Source: a virus
Direction: 5' to 3' (one strand)
IMG/VR virus record: IMGVR_UViG_3300043409_000082
Location: 1-20,034 of that record
Length of the DNA: 20,034 nucleotides
Numbering within the stretch: the stretch's first letter is position 1; each line of letters begins with the position of its first letter. Under the pieces are notes generated by a model. That model ran no database searches and was not told the DNA's origin. It was given only the letters and a program-made list of their open reading frames with translations. A program made the position numbers and the translations under genes. This document shows, piece by piece, positions 5,984 through 15,898 of the stretch.

Positions 5984-7570
5984 TTATTGACTCAGCAATC
6001 CAGACCTATTTTGTTCTTGAGACATTTCACGCAATCTACGTTGTTCTAAAAGAGCAAGCCCAGGGTTTCCAAATAAACCTGGCAGTGCTCTTGTCATTGA
6101 ACCAGTTACTTGTGGGGTTTGACCAAGACGCATTTGATTACCTAATTCATCAATTGTTCCCATACGTCTTGACGTAGCCGCTGCTCTTGCCGCCATTGCT
6201 CCAGCGACCAATGGTATTCCTGTTACTGGGTCATAAACAATTAAACTTCCTGCTCCACCACCTGTAAACACACCAGTAGGTGCGAACTTTCCAAAAAATC
6301 TAAGTGTATTTTGAATGTTATCGCCTTGAGCCGCTTTTGTAATTGCATCTTGTTCTTCTTGGCTAAACATTGCCATTCGCTTGTCATTTTTTGCCAGTAA
6401 TCGCAATTGCGCTGTCAAAGCATTTTCAGCACCTGATTGTGTATATTTGTTTTTATCAATCTTTGCAGTCTCAAGCATATCGCTGAAGATTTCAGATTTC
6501 TTCATTTTTGAATAAGCATCACGGGCCTCTGCCCATGTTTTAGCAACTAATTTTGCATCGCCAGATTCAACTTTAGAAATATCAACCTTGGTTAAATAAT
6601 TATCAAACTTATCTAACAGAATAGAGGCTAATCGTTTTTCTTCTGGGTCAGTGCTTTTTTGTGCGCCACGAATCATTTTTCGCAATGCTTGCAACTCTAC
6701 CCAATCTTTTGGTTGTGTCGTGCTTGTTAATTCTTCAATAGCAGCAGAAACTTTTGGGTAGGCTTTTGGTGTATATCCTTCAGTCCTTAACTCTTTGGCA
6801 GCAGACTGCATATCAGTAACAAACTCAGGTGTTTTTAATTGAACACCCATTTTGTCTAAGGCTTGATAACGATCTTGTGCAATTTTAGCCATTGCTTCTT
6901 CAGAAACCGCTTGCTGTGTTGTTGGTTTTTTTAAGCCACCAATAAGAGATGTTCCAAGAGTTGTCAAAAAAGCAGCAATTGGATTATTGGTAGCTTCATA
7001 AACTGTTTGGCCTGTCATGGCTGCTGTAGGAGATACAACAGCTTGTGTTGCTGGCTCTGCTACAAGTTTAGAAGCAAATGCTCTACCAACTGGTGTTTGT
7101 GCTGTTGTTGCCAATGTAGAAAGTGCAGGTACTTGTTTACCAAGACTTGTTAGTGTCTCAAGTCCAGCACTTGCAACTCTTTCTGGTGCTGTTTGTTCTT
7201 CTGGCGGTGCTGGTACACCCGCCATTGTCATTAGATTTTGAATTCCTTTAGATGTAGGAATTAAGCGTTTATCTGTAAATGGTGATAACGCAGCATTTAT
7301 TAAACTACCCAAAGTATCTGCTGCTGGAACTATCATGCTTCCGGCAATTGTTCCAAATGGGCCGCCATATGATCCTACACCTGCACCAACAGCAGTTGGA
7401 GTAATTGCTCTTGCTACTATGCCAAGTCCTCGATCAAAAGCAGATGGTTTTTCTGTTGGTGTTTCAGGGCTTCCAGCAAGAAATCTAAGTGTAGATTCTG
7501 AAAGTGCTGAAAAATCATTGTTTGCAATAGATGTAAGTTCAGCATCTGTTAGTTTAGATAAGTCTGCCAT
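5984..7570 (-). CDS. probable internal virion / DNA-ejection protein (528 aa)
   Basis: A long alanine-rich protein with no enzyme motif. The N-terminus has small glycine-rich hydrophobic segments (residues ~57-96). The middle (about 215-400) is charged and strongly helical (ALRKMIRGAQKSTDPEEKR and similar). A second small-residue hydrophobic stretch (GVFTGGGAGSLIVYDPVTG) lies near 430-466. This mix of coiled helix and amphipathic glycine-rich segments is typical of podovirus ejection proteins that enter the host with the DNA. It is last of the three large virion genes and overlaps the previous stop by 1 nt (TAATG). The class is inferred from composition and position, not from a recognised domain. 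Confidence 0.6.
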   Translation of the reverse strand: MADLSKLTDAELTSIANNDFSALSESTLRFLAGSPETPTEKPSAFDRGLGIVARAITPTAVGAGVGSYGGPFGTIAGSMIVPAADTLGSLINAALSPFTDKRLIPTSKGIQNLMTMAGVPAPPEEQTAPERVASAGLETLTSLGKQVPALSTLATTAQTPVGRAFASKLVAEPATQAVVSPTAAMTGQTVYEATNNPIAAFLTTLGTSLIGGLKKPTTQQAVSEEAMAKIAQDRYQALDKMGVQLKTPEFVTDMQSAAKELRTEGYTPKAYPKVSAAIEELTSTTQPKDWVELQALRKMIRGAQKSTDPEEKRLASILLDKFDNYLTKVDISKVESGDAKLVAKTWAEARDAYSKMKKSEIFSDMLETAKIDKNKYTQSGAENALTAQLRLLAKNDKRMAMFSQEEQDAITKAAQGDNIQNTLRFFGKFAPTGVFTGGGAGSLIVYDPVTGIPLVAGAMAARAAATSRRMGTIDELGNQMRLGQTPQVTGSMTRALPGLFGNPGLALLEQRRLREMSQEQNRSGLLSQ

Positions 7571-9144
7571 TATTTACCCCTTTTGGCTAATTCTGCTTTG
7601 GCTTGTGCTGCTAAATCTCCACCAGATAAAGACGGACTAGGCAATGTCATTTGCGGAGATAAAGCCTCAAGTGCAGATTTACTATATCCACCAGCGGCAG
7701 CGGCCTTTGTTATCTTTTCAAATGCTCGTTGAGCCGCTGAAGCTTGTCGTTCTAAGTTTGCTTGTGCTTGTGGCCCACTCATACCAGGAGTCACAATTGC
7801 CCTATCAAATTCTGCTTTTTCAGTGTTTGTCAATGCAGCACCAAATAAATCGTTTCTTATTTGATTTACTTGATTTTGATAAGTCTGCCACCATTGACCA
7901 AATTCAATGCTCTTTGGATCACTTGACCGCAAAGCAATTGTGATTGCTCCTTTGCCAAGCAGATCAGAACCAAACCCAACATAACTTTGCTTAAATGATG
8001 ATGATAAATTTGAAATATCAGAAACACCATTAGATTGCTTTGCTAATTTCTCCATTGATGGCAATGGAATTTGTTTACCATCAGCGGCAGCAATAGCTGC
8101 CTTTTGTGCCGCATCAATATGCAATTGAGTCATTTGTTGTTGCAATGCTCTTGAAGCTTCCATTCCAGCCAATGCCGCAACCTTTAATCCCTGATTAGCT
8201 TCAGTATTTACAGCTTGATTGTTTATAGTCGTTAAATGCTGCATTGCTTTGTCTTGATCATCTGGGTCTAATCTTCCCCAGCTTTTAGCCAAAACTTGAG
8301 CATATGGAACAACTGTGGAGTGAACACCTTTTGCATCAATTAGTGAAGAAATTGGGTTTTCTGTAGATACAGCTTGTTGATCTCCACTTGGGTTTGTAAA
8401 AGACCATCCCTGCGCTGTTCTTTGTGCAAGCTTTTCGCCCTTTTTAAAGACTCCACCAATTGCAACTGGTTCTTTTCCTTGTTCAATTTTGTACCAAATA
8501 TCACCAGCTTTTTCATACTTTGGCTCGTTATAAGCTTGAGCAGTTCTTCCAGCTTGCAGTGCCGCATAACCTGGCGCACCCATAGCTTGAAGAGGTATAG
8601 CAACTCTGTTAATGTCGTAACTTGGTGCAACAGCAGCAATGTTTCTTGCAGGTTCTAAATAAGATGTATCTGCTGCTTGATCTACAACAACGCTTTCAGG
8701 AATTGTCTGCTCTGGAGTGCCTGGGCGATATGCGCCTTGTCGAATTTGCTCAACCATTGCAGCCTGTCTCTGCGTCTGCTGAGATACAAGTCGGGCTTGC
8801 GCTTGATCAGCAACTGCTAACAATTTCATTGCCAATTCAGTGTTACCCATAGCATTAGCTTGTTGAGCCGCATTAGCAAGTGATTGAGGGTCTTGCAAGT
8901 TAATGCCTTTTAGCAATTCTGCTTGTTGTGTGATGCGCTGAAGTTGTGGATCTTCTATGCCCATAGCACCCGCAAAGCCTCGGCCTAGCTGACCAATGCC
9001 AGCACCTAACTGAGCACGAGCCGCAGCACCTGGGTCTAATTGAGCAAGGTCATATCCTTGCTTTAAATCTTGTTGATATTGCTGACGCTGATACATATCA
9101 GGAGTCATACCAAACAGACCCGCTACTATATTAGTTTCTGCCAT
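7570..9144 (-). CDS. probable internal virion / ejection protein (524 aa)
   Basis: A glutamine/alanine-rich helical protein. The first ~130 residues are rich in QQ and coiled (DMYQRQQYQQDLKQGYDLAQ). A middle domain has KAGDIWYKIEQGKEPVAIGG, a likely beta segment. The C-terminal third contains the motif RNDLFGAALTNTEKAEFDRA (about residues 429-448), which I associate with large podovirus structural proteins. AAGGA lies six bases before ATG 9144. It sits between two other large virion proteins in the position of the T7 gp14-gp16 group. An internal or ejected protein is the best guess; no catalytic motif is seen. Confidence 0.62.
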   Translation of the reverse strand: MAETNIVAGLFGMTPDMYQRQQYQQDLKQGYDLAQLDPGAAARAQLGAGIGQLGRGFAGAMGIEDPQLQRITQQAELLKGINLQDPQSLANAAQQANAMGNTELAMKLLAVADQAQARLVSQQTQRQAAMVEQIRQGAYRPGTPEQTIPESVVVDQAADTSYLEPARNIAAVAPSYDINRVAIPLQAMGAPGYAALQAGRTAQAYNEPKYEKAGDIWYKIEQGKEPVAIGGVFKKGEKLAQRTAQGWSFTNPSGDQQAVSTENPISSLIDAKGVHSTVVPYAQVLAKSWGRLDPDDQDKAMQHLTTINNQAVNTEANQGLKVAALAGMEASRALQQQMTQLHIDAAQKAAIAAADGKQIPLPSMEKLAKQSNGVSDISNLSSSFKQSYVGFGSDLLGKGAITIALRSSDPKSIEFGQWWQTYQNQVNQIRNDLFGAALTNTEKAEFDRAIVTPGMSGPQAQANLERQASAAQRAFEKITKAAAAGGYSKSALEALSPQMTLPSPSLSGGDLAAQAKAELAKRGK

Positions 9145-9153
9145 GATGAATCC

Positions 9154-11436
9154 TTAATAATAAAGAGGGCCACTAAAATTAGGATCAATAGGCAGTCCAT
9201 ATTCTCCCGCTTGAATTGAATTAGGCGTGAAGCCTGTTGTCAAACTTCCTTGGGGAGTGTTCCCAAACAAACCGCTAAAAACATTATTCAATGACTGACC
9301 AAACATAGCATTTGGATTACCTGCCGCCATCAATGCTTGAGCGTAAGGATTAGCCGTAGCGTTAGCACTGGTTGCCAAGTTAGTGCTTAGTTGAGCACCT
9401 GTTAAGCCTAATTGACCTTGTCTTGCACCCGCTGTAGACGTTTGTTGAGCAAGAGCATTACTCATATTAAATGGTTGTTGACCAAGTGTCTCCAAGTTCT
9501 GTACTTGTCCCAAAGCAGTTGTGTAAGGCGTGTAAGCCTGTTGCTGACCGCCATAGTAGCTACCCAGAGCATTAGCACCTTGACCAAGCAAGCCAGCCCC
9601 ATACAACACATTTTGCTGACCAAATTGCTGTGCATTAGCCGCAAGTCTTGCATCCTCTTGAATCTTGGCATTCATAAATGCTTGCAACTCAGGTGTAGTA
9701 GCACCCAAGTTACCGCCTTGAGCCACAGAAAGACCGCCACGGCCTTGTTGCTGTAGTTTGTTTTGTAAGAAGGCTAACTCTTGTTCACGACCTGGTGCTA
9801 GAAGTGCCAATTGTGATTTCATGTAATTGCTTGCAACATCTTCAGGATTCTGAGCAAGATACTTATTACCCAACCCAAACAAACTCTGTGCGCCTGTTTG
9901 AAGAGGTGCAAATGCTTGTTGTGCGCCTTCTGCTTGTTGCAGACCAGACTCAGCCAATTTGACCAATCGATCTTGAGCATTCTTAGCTTGTGGGTCTAAC
10001 GTATATCCCGCACTTGTCATTTGACCCGTTACTGGATCATAGCCAAACTGTGAAGTACCAAACCTTGTAGTCATGCCAACTGGTCTAAATGCCGCAGACT
10101 GTTTAGCAGCAGCAGTTTCAGCATCAATCATTGCTTGCGCTTTTTGAGCCGCCTCTTTAGATGCTTTCTGTTGAAGTAAGCTACCAGCAGTTGTTAGGCC
10201 GCCAGAAAACAGATTACTAAGGTTTGTTTTATTGCCACTAAGAGTATTTAAAAGACCCGTACCTAGAGTTGTTCCAGCTATTTTACTTAGATCAACAACT
10301 TTACTTAAATCAGTTACTTTACTAAGATCAGTAACCTTGCTCAAGTCGGTTACCTTGCTCAAATCAGTAACCTTGCTCAAGTCGGTTACCTTGCTCAAAT
10401 CAGTAACCTTGCTCAAGTCGGTTACTTTGCTTAAATCGGTAGCCTTACTTAAGTCTGTTACTTTGCTTAAATCGGTAGCCTTACTTAGGTCTGTAACTTT
10501 ACTTAGATCAGTTACAGTGCCACCATTAGTCAGTAATCCACCAGTTAAAGTACCTGCCGCCAAACCACCTAGTTGCTCAGCAAGTGTCAAAGCACCCAAA
10601 GTACCACCAGAACCGCCAAGAGACATATCTAGTTGAGTCAACTCAGATAATGTCAATCCTGTGTTGCCAATAGTTCCTGCTGCACCAACATTGGCTAAAG
10701 AACCACCAAGGTAGTCTGCTCCCGCACCAGCACCCGCATTCAATGCTTCAAATGCTGATCCCGCACCAGTACCAGATAACAATCCCGCATCTGCGAGTGC
10801 CTCACCTGCAAATGCTGAAGCACCTGTTGCACCACCTGCCGCACCACCTAACAAGCCTTCAAAACCACCTAAACCATATACCGCACCCGCCACAGCCGCC
10901 AGTTTAAGAATGTCATTTTTTAAAGTGCTAGAAGATGCGCCTTGAGTATAGAAAACAGGCTTACCAGATTCATCAAAGTTAACACCAAAACCAGTATTAC
11001 CTTTTCCTTCGTAAGAACCAGACCATAGATTGTCTTTAGTTCTCTCACCATAACCAGAGATAAGTTTATCTCCTGTCATTACATTGATGATTCCTGTATC
11101 ACCTTTGGCAACCTGAGTAATGTCTGTTACACCACTCTTAGCCAACTCATCAGCCATATACAAGGCGGCTTTTTCAGGAGGTAATCCACCTGTCCACGCT
11201 TGAGTAGTTCCTTGAGAAAGAATCTGATCCGCTAATTTATTGACATTTTCAGCCGTGTAAACAGAGGGAGCAGCTAATTTATATCGAGATTGCACATCTG
11301 CAACTGGTAAGCCAACAGCTTGAGCCATTTGAGCAGGAGTGACATTGTATGTCTGCATTGCAGTTGCAATTTGCTCATCGCTCATCTCAGGATTCTTGAG
11401 CAAGAAATCCCGAATTTGTTGACTTGTTATTGCCAT
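9154..11436 (-). CDS. large repeat-containing virion protein (760 aa)
   Basis: Four parts are visible. (1) A small helical N-terminal domain, QQIRDFLLKNPEMSDEQIA, continuing to MAQAVGLP, resembles short helical modules in Burkholderiales phage virion proteins. (2) A glycine/alanine-rich region of low complexity (about 175-300). (3) Thirteen tandem copies of a T-D-L-S-K-V/A hexapeptide (about 308-385). (4) A glutamine/alanine-rich helical C-terminal half ending in GLPIDPNFSGPLYY. The composition and the neighbouring ejection-type proteins suggest an internal or tail-associated virion protein. AAGGA precedes ATG 11436. There is no enzyme motif, and the exact role is unknown. Confidence 0.62.
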   Translation of the reverse strand: MAITSQQIRDFLLKNPEMSDEQIATAMQTYNVTPAQMAQAVGLPVADVQSRYKLAAPSVYTAENVNKLADQILSQGTTQAWTGGLPPEKAALYMADELAKSGVTDITQVAKGDTGIINVMTGDKLISGYGERTKDNLWSGSYEGKGNTGFGVNFDESGKPVFYTQGASSSTLKNDILKLAAVAGAVYGLGGFEGLLGGAAGGATGASAFAGEALADAGLLSGTGAGSAFEALNAGAGAGADYLGGSLANVGAAGTIGNTGLTLSELTQLDMSLGGSGGTLGALTLAEQLGGLAAGTLTGGLLTNGGTVTDLSKVTDLSKATDLSKVTDLSKATDLSKVTDLSKVTDLSKVTDLSKVTDLSKVTDLSKVTDLSKVTDLSKVVDLSKIAGTTLGTGLLNTLSGNKTNLSNLFSGGLTTAGSLLQQKASKEAAQKAQAMIDAETAAAKQSAAFRPVGMTTRFGTSQFGYDPVTGQMTSAGYTLDPQAKNAQDRLVKLAESGLQQAEGAQQAFAPLQTGAQSLFGLGNKYLAQNPEDVASNYMKSQLALLAPGREQELAFLQNKLQQQGRGGLSVAQGGNLGATTPELQAFMNAKIQEDARLAANAQQFGQQNVLYGAGLLGQGANALGSYYGGQQQAYTPYTTALGQVQNLETLGQQPFNMSNALAQQTSTAGARQGQLGLTGAQLSTNLATSANATANPYAQALMAAGNPNAMFGQSLNNVFSGLFGNTPQGSLTTGFTPNSIQAGEYGLPIDPNFSGPLYY
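10283..10516 (-). repeat. 18-bp tandem repeat (13 copies) with 36-bp higher-order units
   Basis: Thirteen in-frame 18-bp units, each encoding T/V-D-L-S-K-V/A. Synonymous bases alternate: units around 10337-10426 alternate two variants (AAGTCG versus AAATCA), and those at 10427-10498 alternate another pair. The array therefore grew by copying 36-bp pairs as well as single units. All units keep frame. Confidence 0.93.
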
Positions 11437-11448
11437 GATATTTATTCC

Positions 11449-11658
11449 TTATTCGGATGCAGCTTGCAATGGTGCAAGGTTTTCGGTTGTCCAATAGTCT
11501 TTAGCCAACATGATTTGCAGATGTTCTTTGTTGCGTGATAGACAAGCAGTCCATTCGGCATCAGACATGAAATCTGGCTTGCCACCATTGATTAGGTTTA
11601 CGCTATCCATTGCGGCAGAGTAGTGCTTGGCAATTTGTTCGGGAGTTTGGTTTTCCAT
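11449..11658 (-). CDS. small protein next to the tail fibre (69 aa)
   Basis: A 69-residue acidic/helical protein with MENQTPEQIAKHY at the start and a C-terminal RNKEHLQIMLAKDYWTTENL. AAGGAA, lying in the last codons of the tail-fibre gene, precedes its ATG. There is no membrane segment. I recall similar short ORFs behind tail fibres in freshwater phages, usually unannotated. It could be a fibre-assembly helper, but this rests only on position. Confidence 0.62.
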   Translation of the reverse strand: MENQTPEQIAKHYSAAMDSVNLINGGKPDFMSDAEWTACLSRNKEHLQIMLAKDYWTTENLAPLQAASE

Positions 11659-11660
11659 GA

Positions 11661-14342
11661 TTAGTTTCCTTGAAGTTGAGATTTGAGGCTTTCCACCTCG
11701 GCTTTAAGTTCCTTGATGGCATTTATCATGTACCAAGTGAGATTGTCTGAGTCCACAGACATAACGCCTGTAGATTCAGTTTTGACGCACTCAGGTAAAA
11801 CGGCTTGCAATTCTTGAGCAATTACGCCAAGTTGAACACCATCTTTTTTGATTGCGTCAGATGGTTTGAGTTCTGCATCAACTTCTTCGGGTAAACGATA
11901 TTCAAAGTTGCGTACTTGAATTTGAGTAAGTTTTTCTAAACCAATATTGTTATCAACAATGTTTTTCTTTAGGCGCTGGTCAGAAGTGGTAGTCCATGTG
12001 GTTGTGTTGTTTCCTTGATAAATACTTCCAAGATTAGCAGATATAAAACCAGTGCTATCGCCTTTTCCTGTTGCTGTTGAGCCGCTAACAATAACAAGTT
12101 GGTTTTCACCACCAGCAGCAGATGTTCTAGCATCCAAACCAATCAAAACATTTCTACTACCTGTGGTTGGGCCAGTATTTTCACCTGCGCTTCTACCGAT
12201 AAGGGTGTTTTCATTTCCAGTTGTCACAATTAGCCCTGCGCCACGACCAATACAAACATTGTTTTGTCCTGTTGTTACTGATTGAGCCGCACTAGCCCCC
12301 AATGCAGTATTTCCTAAACCTGTTGTGCAAACAACAAGAGCAGAAAGTCCAACTGCTGTATTACTAGCACCCGTTGTGTTTGCATAAAGAGACTGATACC
12401 CTACAGCAGTGTTGTTAGATGCTGTGTTTAGATAAAGAGATCGGTCACCAAGGGCTGTATTGTACGAACCTGCGGTATTTGCACGAAGTGCGTTTGAGCC
12501 AATAGAAGTGTTATCAACTCCAGTTAAGTTTTCAAACTGAGAATAATCACCTACAGCAGTATTACTTGAGCCTGTTGTTTTTTGCAATGACGAATAACCA
12601 AATGTTGTATTAGCACTTCCAGTAGTAACAGCGTTTAACGCGCCATACCCAAATCCAGAATTATTCGTTCCAGTGGTAATTGCCGCACCAGCATAAGGGC
12701 CAAAAATTGAGTTTCCGCTACCAGTAGTAATTGCGCCTAAAGCCCCGTTAGAGCCAACCACAGTATTTGAACTAACAGCACTTGCACCGCGACCAATTCT
12801 CACACTGGTTGCATAAGTATCATTAGCGAGAGTAACTGTAGTTCCATCAAATGTAAAATTGGCAGAACCAGCAAATGCTCCAGCGTTGTTGTACTGAACT
12901 TGAGTGGTAGACCCGCCAGGAGATGTGCTACCTCCAGATGCCGCAATCGTAATTGCACCCGCAGCATTGGTAATAGTTACGTTTGTTCCAGCAGTCAATG
13001 TTGTGCGAGTGAAGCCTGTTCCATTGCCAATGTCCAAAGCACCATTGGCAGGAGTTGATGTTAAGCCTGTACCGCCATTGCCTATTGGTAAAGTTCCTGT
13101 TACACCAGTAGTTAATGGCAGACCCGTTAAGTTTGTCGCAACACCAGATGTAGGCGTACCCAATAAAGGTGTTACCAAAGTGGGAGAAGTGGCAAAGACA
13201 TTTGCACCCGTTCCTGTTTCATCTGTTAATGCTGCCGCTAAGTTTGCACTGCTAGGAGTCGCTAGGAAAGTAGCTACGCCTGTTCCAAGACCCGCAACAC
13301 CTGTGCTAATTGGCAAGCCAGTAGCATTCGTTAAAGTGCCGCTTGTGGGTGTTCCAAGGATAGGGGTTACTAAGGTAGGTGATGTAGCAAATACTAATGA
13401 GCCAGAACCTGTTTCATCAGTAATTGCAGAAGCTAAATTGGCACTAGAAGGAGTAGCTAAAAGAGTTGCTATACCCGTACCCAAACCACTCACGCCCGTT
13501 GAGATTGGCAGACCCGTAGCATTTGTTAAGACTGCGGAACTTGGTGTTCCCAATGCGGGAGTCACCAATGTTGGCGAGTTTGACAAGACAACATTAGTTG
13601 TTCCTGTGCTTGTTGTAACACCAGTACCGCCATTTAATACCGCCAAAGTTCCCGTAATGTCAGCAGTAGAAAGGCTTACGGCATCCCATGTTGCATTTGT
13701 GCCATCAGTTTGAAGATACTTGTTTGCATTACCAGTTTGGCTAGGCAATAAGTTATTCAGACCACCTGCGGCTGTAGAAGCACCAGTTCCTCCGTCAGCA
13801 ACCGCTAGATCGGTAATACCAGTAATTGAGCCGCCCGTGATTGCCACGCTAGAAGATGTGATCGGGCCTGTCACCCCAGCAGTAGCCGTTACAGCACCAG
13901 TGAGTGTCGATGCACCTGTTACATTCAAAGTGGTACTTGCCGTGATCGCTTTAGCCGCTAGGGTTGTGTTAGCAACTGTGGCAGTTCCTGTTGCCGCACC
14001 AATGTTCACAGCAGTAGCCGCACCACCAAGATTTAAGGTAGTTGAGACAGTATTGAATGCCGCCTGAGTAACAGCACCAACCAACGCACCCGCTAGAGTT
14101 GTCGTGCTTGATGCCGCAAGAGTTGTGAACGCACCCGCTGCTGGGGTAGTCCCGCCAATAGCCGCACCATCAATTGCACCGCCCGTAATTGCGGCAGCAG
14201 AGTTATCTGTCTTTGTCGCAACAGCAGTAGCAATGTTGTTGTACTCTGTATCAATCTCAGTACCTTTGACAATCTTTAAGGGATTGCCAGGCGACAAGTT
14301 GTCTTTGGTTGCAAAATTTACTGTTTTTGTATAGTTCGACAA
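11661..14342 (-). CDS. tail fibre with C-terminal S74 intramolecular chaperone
   Basis: Receptor-binding fibre, 893 residues, trimeric by analogy. The N-terminus ([20 protein letters not shown], then [20 protein letters not shown]) matches a widespread podovirus fibre attachment region. A T/G/A-rich shaft follows, with two and a partial 65-residue repeats. Next come about twelve 17-residue repeats of the N-T-A-x-G type resembling the YadA-head beta-roll. The last 107 residues are an S74/endosialidase-type chaperone starting near S787 in SDQRLKKNI, with a terminal coiled coil. In this family the chaperone cleaves itself off before that serine once the trimer has folded. The start is TTG 14342, with AAGGAG seven bases upstream. 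No glycan-degrading domain is seen. Confidence 0.9.
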   Translation of the reverse strand: MSNYTKTVNFATKDNLSPGNPLKIVKGTEIDTEYNNIATAVATKTDNSAAAITGGAIDGAAIGGTTPAAGAFTTLAASSTTTLAGALVGAVTQAAFNTVSTTLNLGGAATAVNIGAATGTATVANTTLAAKAITASTTLNVTGASTLTGAVTATAGVTGPITSSSVAITGGSITGITDLAVADGGTGASTAAGGLNNLLPSQTGNANKYLQTDGTNATWDAVSLSTADITGTLAVLNGGTGVTTSTGTTNVVLSNSPTLVTPALGTPSSAVLTNATGLPISTGVSGLGTGIATLLATPSSANLASAITDETGSGSLVFATSPTLVTPILGTPTSGTLTNATGLPISTGVAGLGTGVATFLATPSSANLAAALTDETGTGANVFATSPTLVTPLLGTPTSGVATNLTGLPLTTGVTGTLPIGNGGTGLTSTPANGALDIGNGTGFTRTTLTAGTNVTITNAAGAITIAASGGSTSPGGSTTQVQYNNAGAFAGSANFTFDGTTVTLANDTYATSVRIGRGASAVSSNTVVGSNGALGAITTGSGNSIFGPYAGAAITTGTNNSGFGYGALNAVTTGSANTTFGYSSLQKTTGSSNTAVGDYSQFENLTGVDNTSIGSNALRANTAGSYNTALGDRSLYLNTASNNTAVGYQSLYANTTGASNTAVGLSALVVCTTGLGNTALGASAAQSVTTGQNNVCIGRGAGLIVTTGNENTLIGRSAGENTGPTTGSRNVLIGLDARTSAAGGENQLVIVSGSTATGKGDSTGFISANLGSIYQGNNTTTWTTTSDQRLKKNIVDNNIGLEKLTQIQVRNFEYRLPEEVDAELKPSDAIKKDGVQLGVIAQELQAVLPECVKTESTGVMSVDSDNLTWYMINAIKELKAEVESLKSQLQGN
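12170..12770 (-). repeat. 51-bp degenerate repeats encoding 17-residue beta-roll-like units
   Basis: About twelve degenerate units in the tail fibre with the pattern G-x-x-N-T-A-x-G-x-x-(A/S)-L-x-x-x-T-T (for example [17 protein letters not shown] and [17 protein letters not shown]). The NTA-x-G spacing resembles the left-handed beta-roll of trimeric autotransporter heads. Boundaries are approximate. Confidence 0.75.
13115..13577 (-). repeat. 195-bp direct repeats in the tail-fibre shaft
   Basis: Two full copies (13383-13577 and 13188-13382) and a partial third encode a 65-residue unit beginning SPTLVTP-x-LGTP and ending VFAT. The copies differ at many synonymous sites, so the duplications are not recent. 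Confidence 0.85.
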
Positions 14343-14349
14343 AGTAATT

Positions 14350-14355
14350 CTCCTT
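14350..14355 (-). promoter_or_regulatory. ribosome binding site for the TTG-started tail fibre
   Basis: AAGGAG on the minus strand lies seven bases before TTG 14342 and overlaps the stop codon of the nozzle gene (TAA 14354-14356). It supports TTG as the true start, which gives the familiar N-terminus MSNYTKT. Confidence 0.7.
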
Positions 14356-15898
14356 AAGCTGTTCTGCCATCTTTGGCTTGAATTTCAATCTTTTGCAAAG
14401 ACAATGCAACATCATTGATGGTTGTCTCATAGCCAGTCTGGACAATCTTTCCCGCACCAGAGGCATTGGCTCTTAAAGTCTTAATTGGAATACCACTTGT
14501 GTACTCAGCAGTGCCATATTCAGCAGTTCCATACTCATAACTCACTTGGGTAGGGATATAGACATTCTGTGCTTCATAAGCACCAGAATAATCAAACCCC
14601 CAATTGATCGTTAAATACTGGTTTGAGCCACCAATCACAATTGCTGAAATAGTCTTTAGAACAGAAATCTGGTTAGGATTGCCAAGGTCAGCATTGTTTG
14701 TGTAATAGGCAAATCGGTAAGTGGATGTGTCATCTAAGTAACCACCATACTTGCCGATATACCCATTCTTGCCAATGTACAAGTCACCATTTCTGAGTGA
14801 CCGCAAAGATGTTGGTGCAATAGAGTCCCACTTAGTGACCCGTGAAGAACCATCTTGCAAAGACTGCTTTGTATCAAAGCAATAGACTTGGAAAGTAGTG
14901 GGTAGCACAAGCAAATAAAACGCTTCTTTTTCTGAATAAACAGATTTCAGATCAGCTAATACTTCACTTGCCAAAGATGAGTTCAGATCAAAGCGAACAT
15001 TCTTGGACAAGTCTCTCAATGGTGCAGACTTCTCTTGAATAGTCCTCATCAATGAGCGAACACCTGAGTCTGACAAGAACACCACATCAGAGCCAATGCT
15101 TTGAATCGTATCTCTTGCGATACACCCAATTGAGCCTACTGTGTCGGACAGAACTAGAGAGGCGGGTGTGGAAGCACCAGAGTAAACAAGAATCTGCCGT
15201 TTACCAAAGATGAACAAGAAATCATTGTGCGCTGCCAAACCCATTACTTCATCAGCACCATTAGGCCAAACCCGTGAAACATCAAGTGAGCCTGAAGTGC
15301 CGCCTGACCAAATATGACCCGCAATCAGATCAGAGAATGTAATGGTAACTTTGTCTGTAGAAGTGTTAGCCACCCACAAACGACCAAAAGCCGAGATGGC
15401 AATGTTGGCTAAAGGAACAGTTCCTGTGTAGCCTGTTTTCTCGGACACTCTGCGATAAGTTGAAGTGCTTACAGCGGGGTCATAGATGAGTGGATCGTGA
15501 CCAGTTTGAAAGAAATAAGCTATGCCATTCAAAGATGCACATTGCCAATTAGATGCCGTAATCGTTGGGGCTGTACCACCCCCCCCATAGGTCAATTCAG
15601 TTACCGCATTGGAAGTACCTAGCTTAAATAGCTTGTTATTCCCTGCAAACAGAACAGTCAGACTGCCATCGGTCTGGACTAACTCATGGATGACACCCAC
15701 ATCATTAGCACCAAGAGTACCTGATGAAGCGTTAACTCTATCCCAACCCTTCCTAGCACCGATCCGACCATACTGGTCAAGAATGCAGTTAGTCGCAACC
15801 AAAGCAAAGCCAGCCCCTAAATCAAGGGGCGAGTCTTCAGTGTTCAGGCCGTAGAAGCCTGGTGCTGAGAGACTGTAACTTTGTAAAGGTTTAGACAT
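14354..15898 (-). CDS. tail nozzle / tail tubular protein B-like (gp12-like)
   Basis: A 514-residue beta-rich protein with no membrane segment. The N-terminus ([20 protein letters not shown], then [20 protein letters not shown]) is the typical opening of short-tail nozzle and stabilisation proteins. The body has repeated beta-strand motifs suggesting a propeller ([51 protein letters not shown]). It follows the adaptor gene (TAATG overlap) and precedes the tail fibre, matching the gp11-gp12 order of T7-like phages. It would form the tail nozzle through which DNA exits. A direct YGTAE repeat occurs near the C-terminus (about 14505-14535). Confidence 0.8.
   Translation of the reverse strand: MSKPLQSYSLSAPGFYGLNTEDSPLDLGAGFALVATNCILDQYGRIGARKGWDRVNASSGTLGANDVGVIHELVQTDGSLTVLFAGNNKLFKLGTSNAVTELTYGGGGTAPTITASNWQCASLNGIAYFFQTGHDPLIYDPAVSTSTYRRVSEKTGYTGTVPLANIAISAFGRLWVANTSTDKVTITFSDLIAGHIWSGGTSGSLDVSRVWPNGADEVMGLAAHNDFLFIFGKRQILVYSGASTPASLVLSDTVGSIGCIARDTIQSIGSDVVFLSDSGVRSLMRTIQEKSAPLRDLSKNVRFDLNSSLASEVLADLKSVYSEKEAFYLLVLPTTFQVYCFDTKQSLQDGSSRVTKWDSIAPTSLRSLRNGDLYIGKNGYIGKYGGYLDDTSTYRFAYYTNNADLGNPNQISVLKTISAIVIGGSNQYLTINWGFDYSGAYEAQNVYIPTQVSYEYGTAEYGTAEYTSGIPIKTLRANASGAGKIVQTGYETTINDVALSLQKIEIQAKDGRTA

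Noticed and set aside
8340-8658. Overlapping ORFs on both strands inside the ejection-protein gene
   Set aside because: They are low-complexity shadows of the 524-residue protein, with no ribosome site or spacing that fits the operon.
10283-10516. CRISPR-like array
   Set aside because: The units are contiguous 18-mers without spacers and encode an in-frame hexapeptide.
10232-10636. Plus-strand ORF of 134 codons with repeated LLKSVT units
   Set aside because: It is the antisense reading of the 18-bp array. A stop-free repeat unit gives an open frame on both strands automatically.
12904-14067. Long plus-strand open frames (269 and 115 codons) opposite the tail fibre
   Set aside because: They are valine/proline/alanine-rich mirror images of the T/G/A-rich fibre codons. 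They have no credible domain, and the minus-strand tail fibre is certain.
11661-14342. Diversity-generating retroelement target in the tail fibre
   Set aside because: No reverse transcriptase, template repeat or C-type lectin-like end is visible. The fibre ends in an S74 chaperone.
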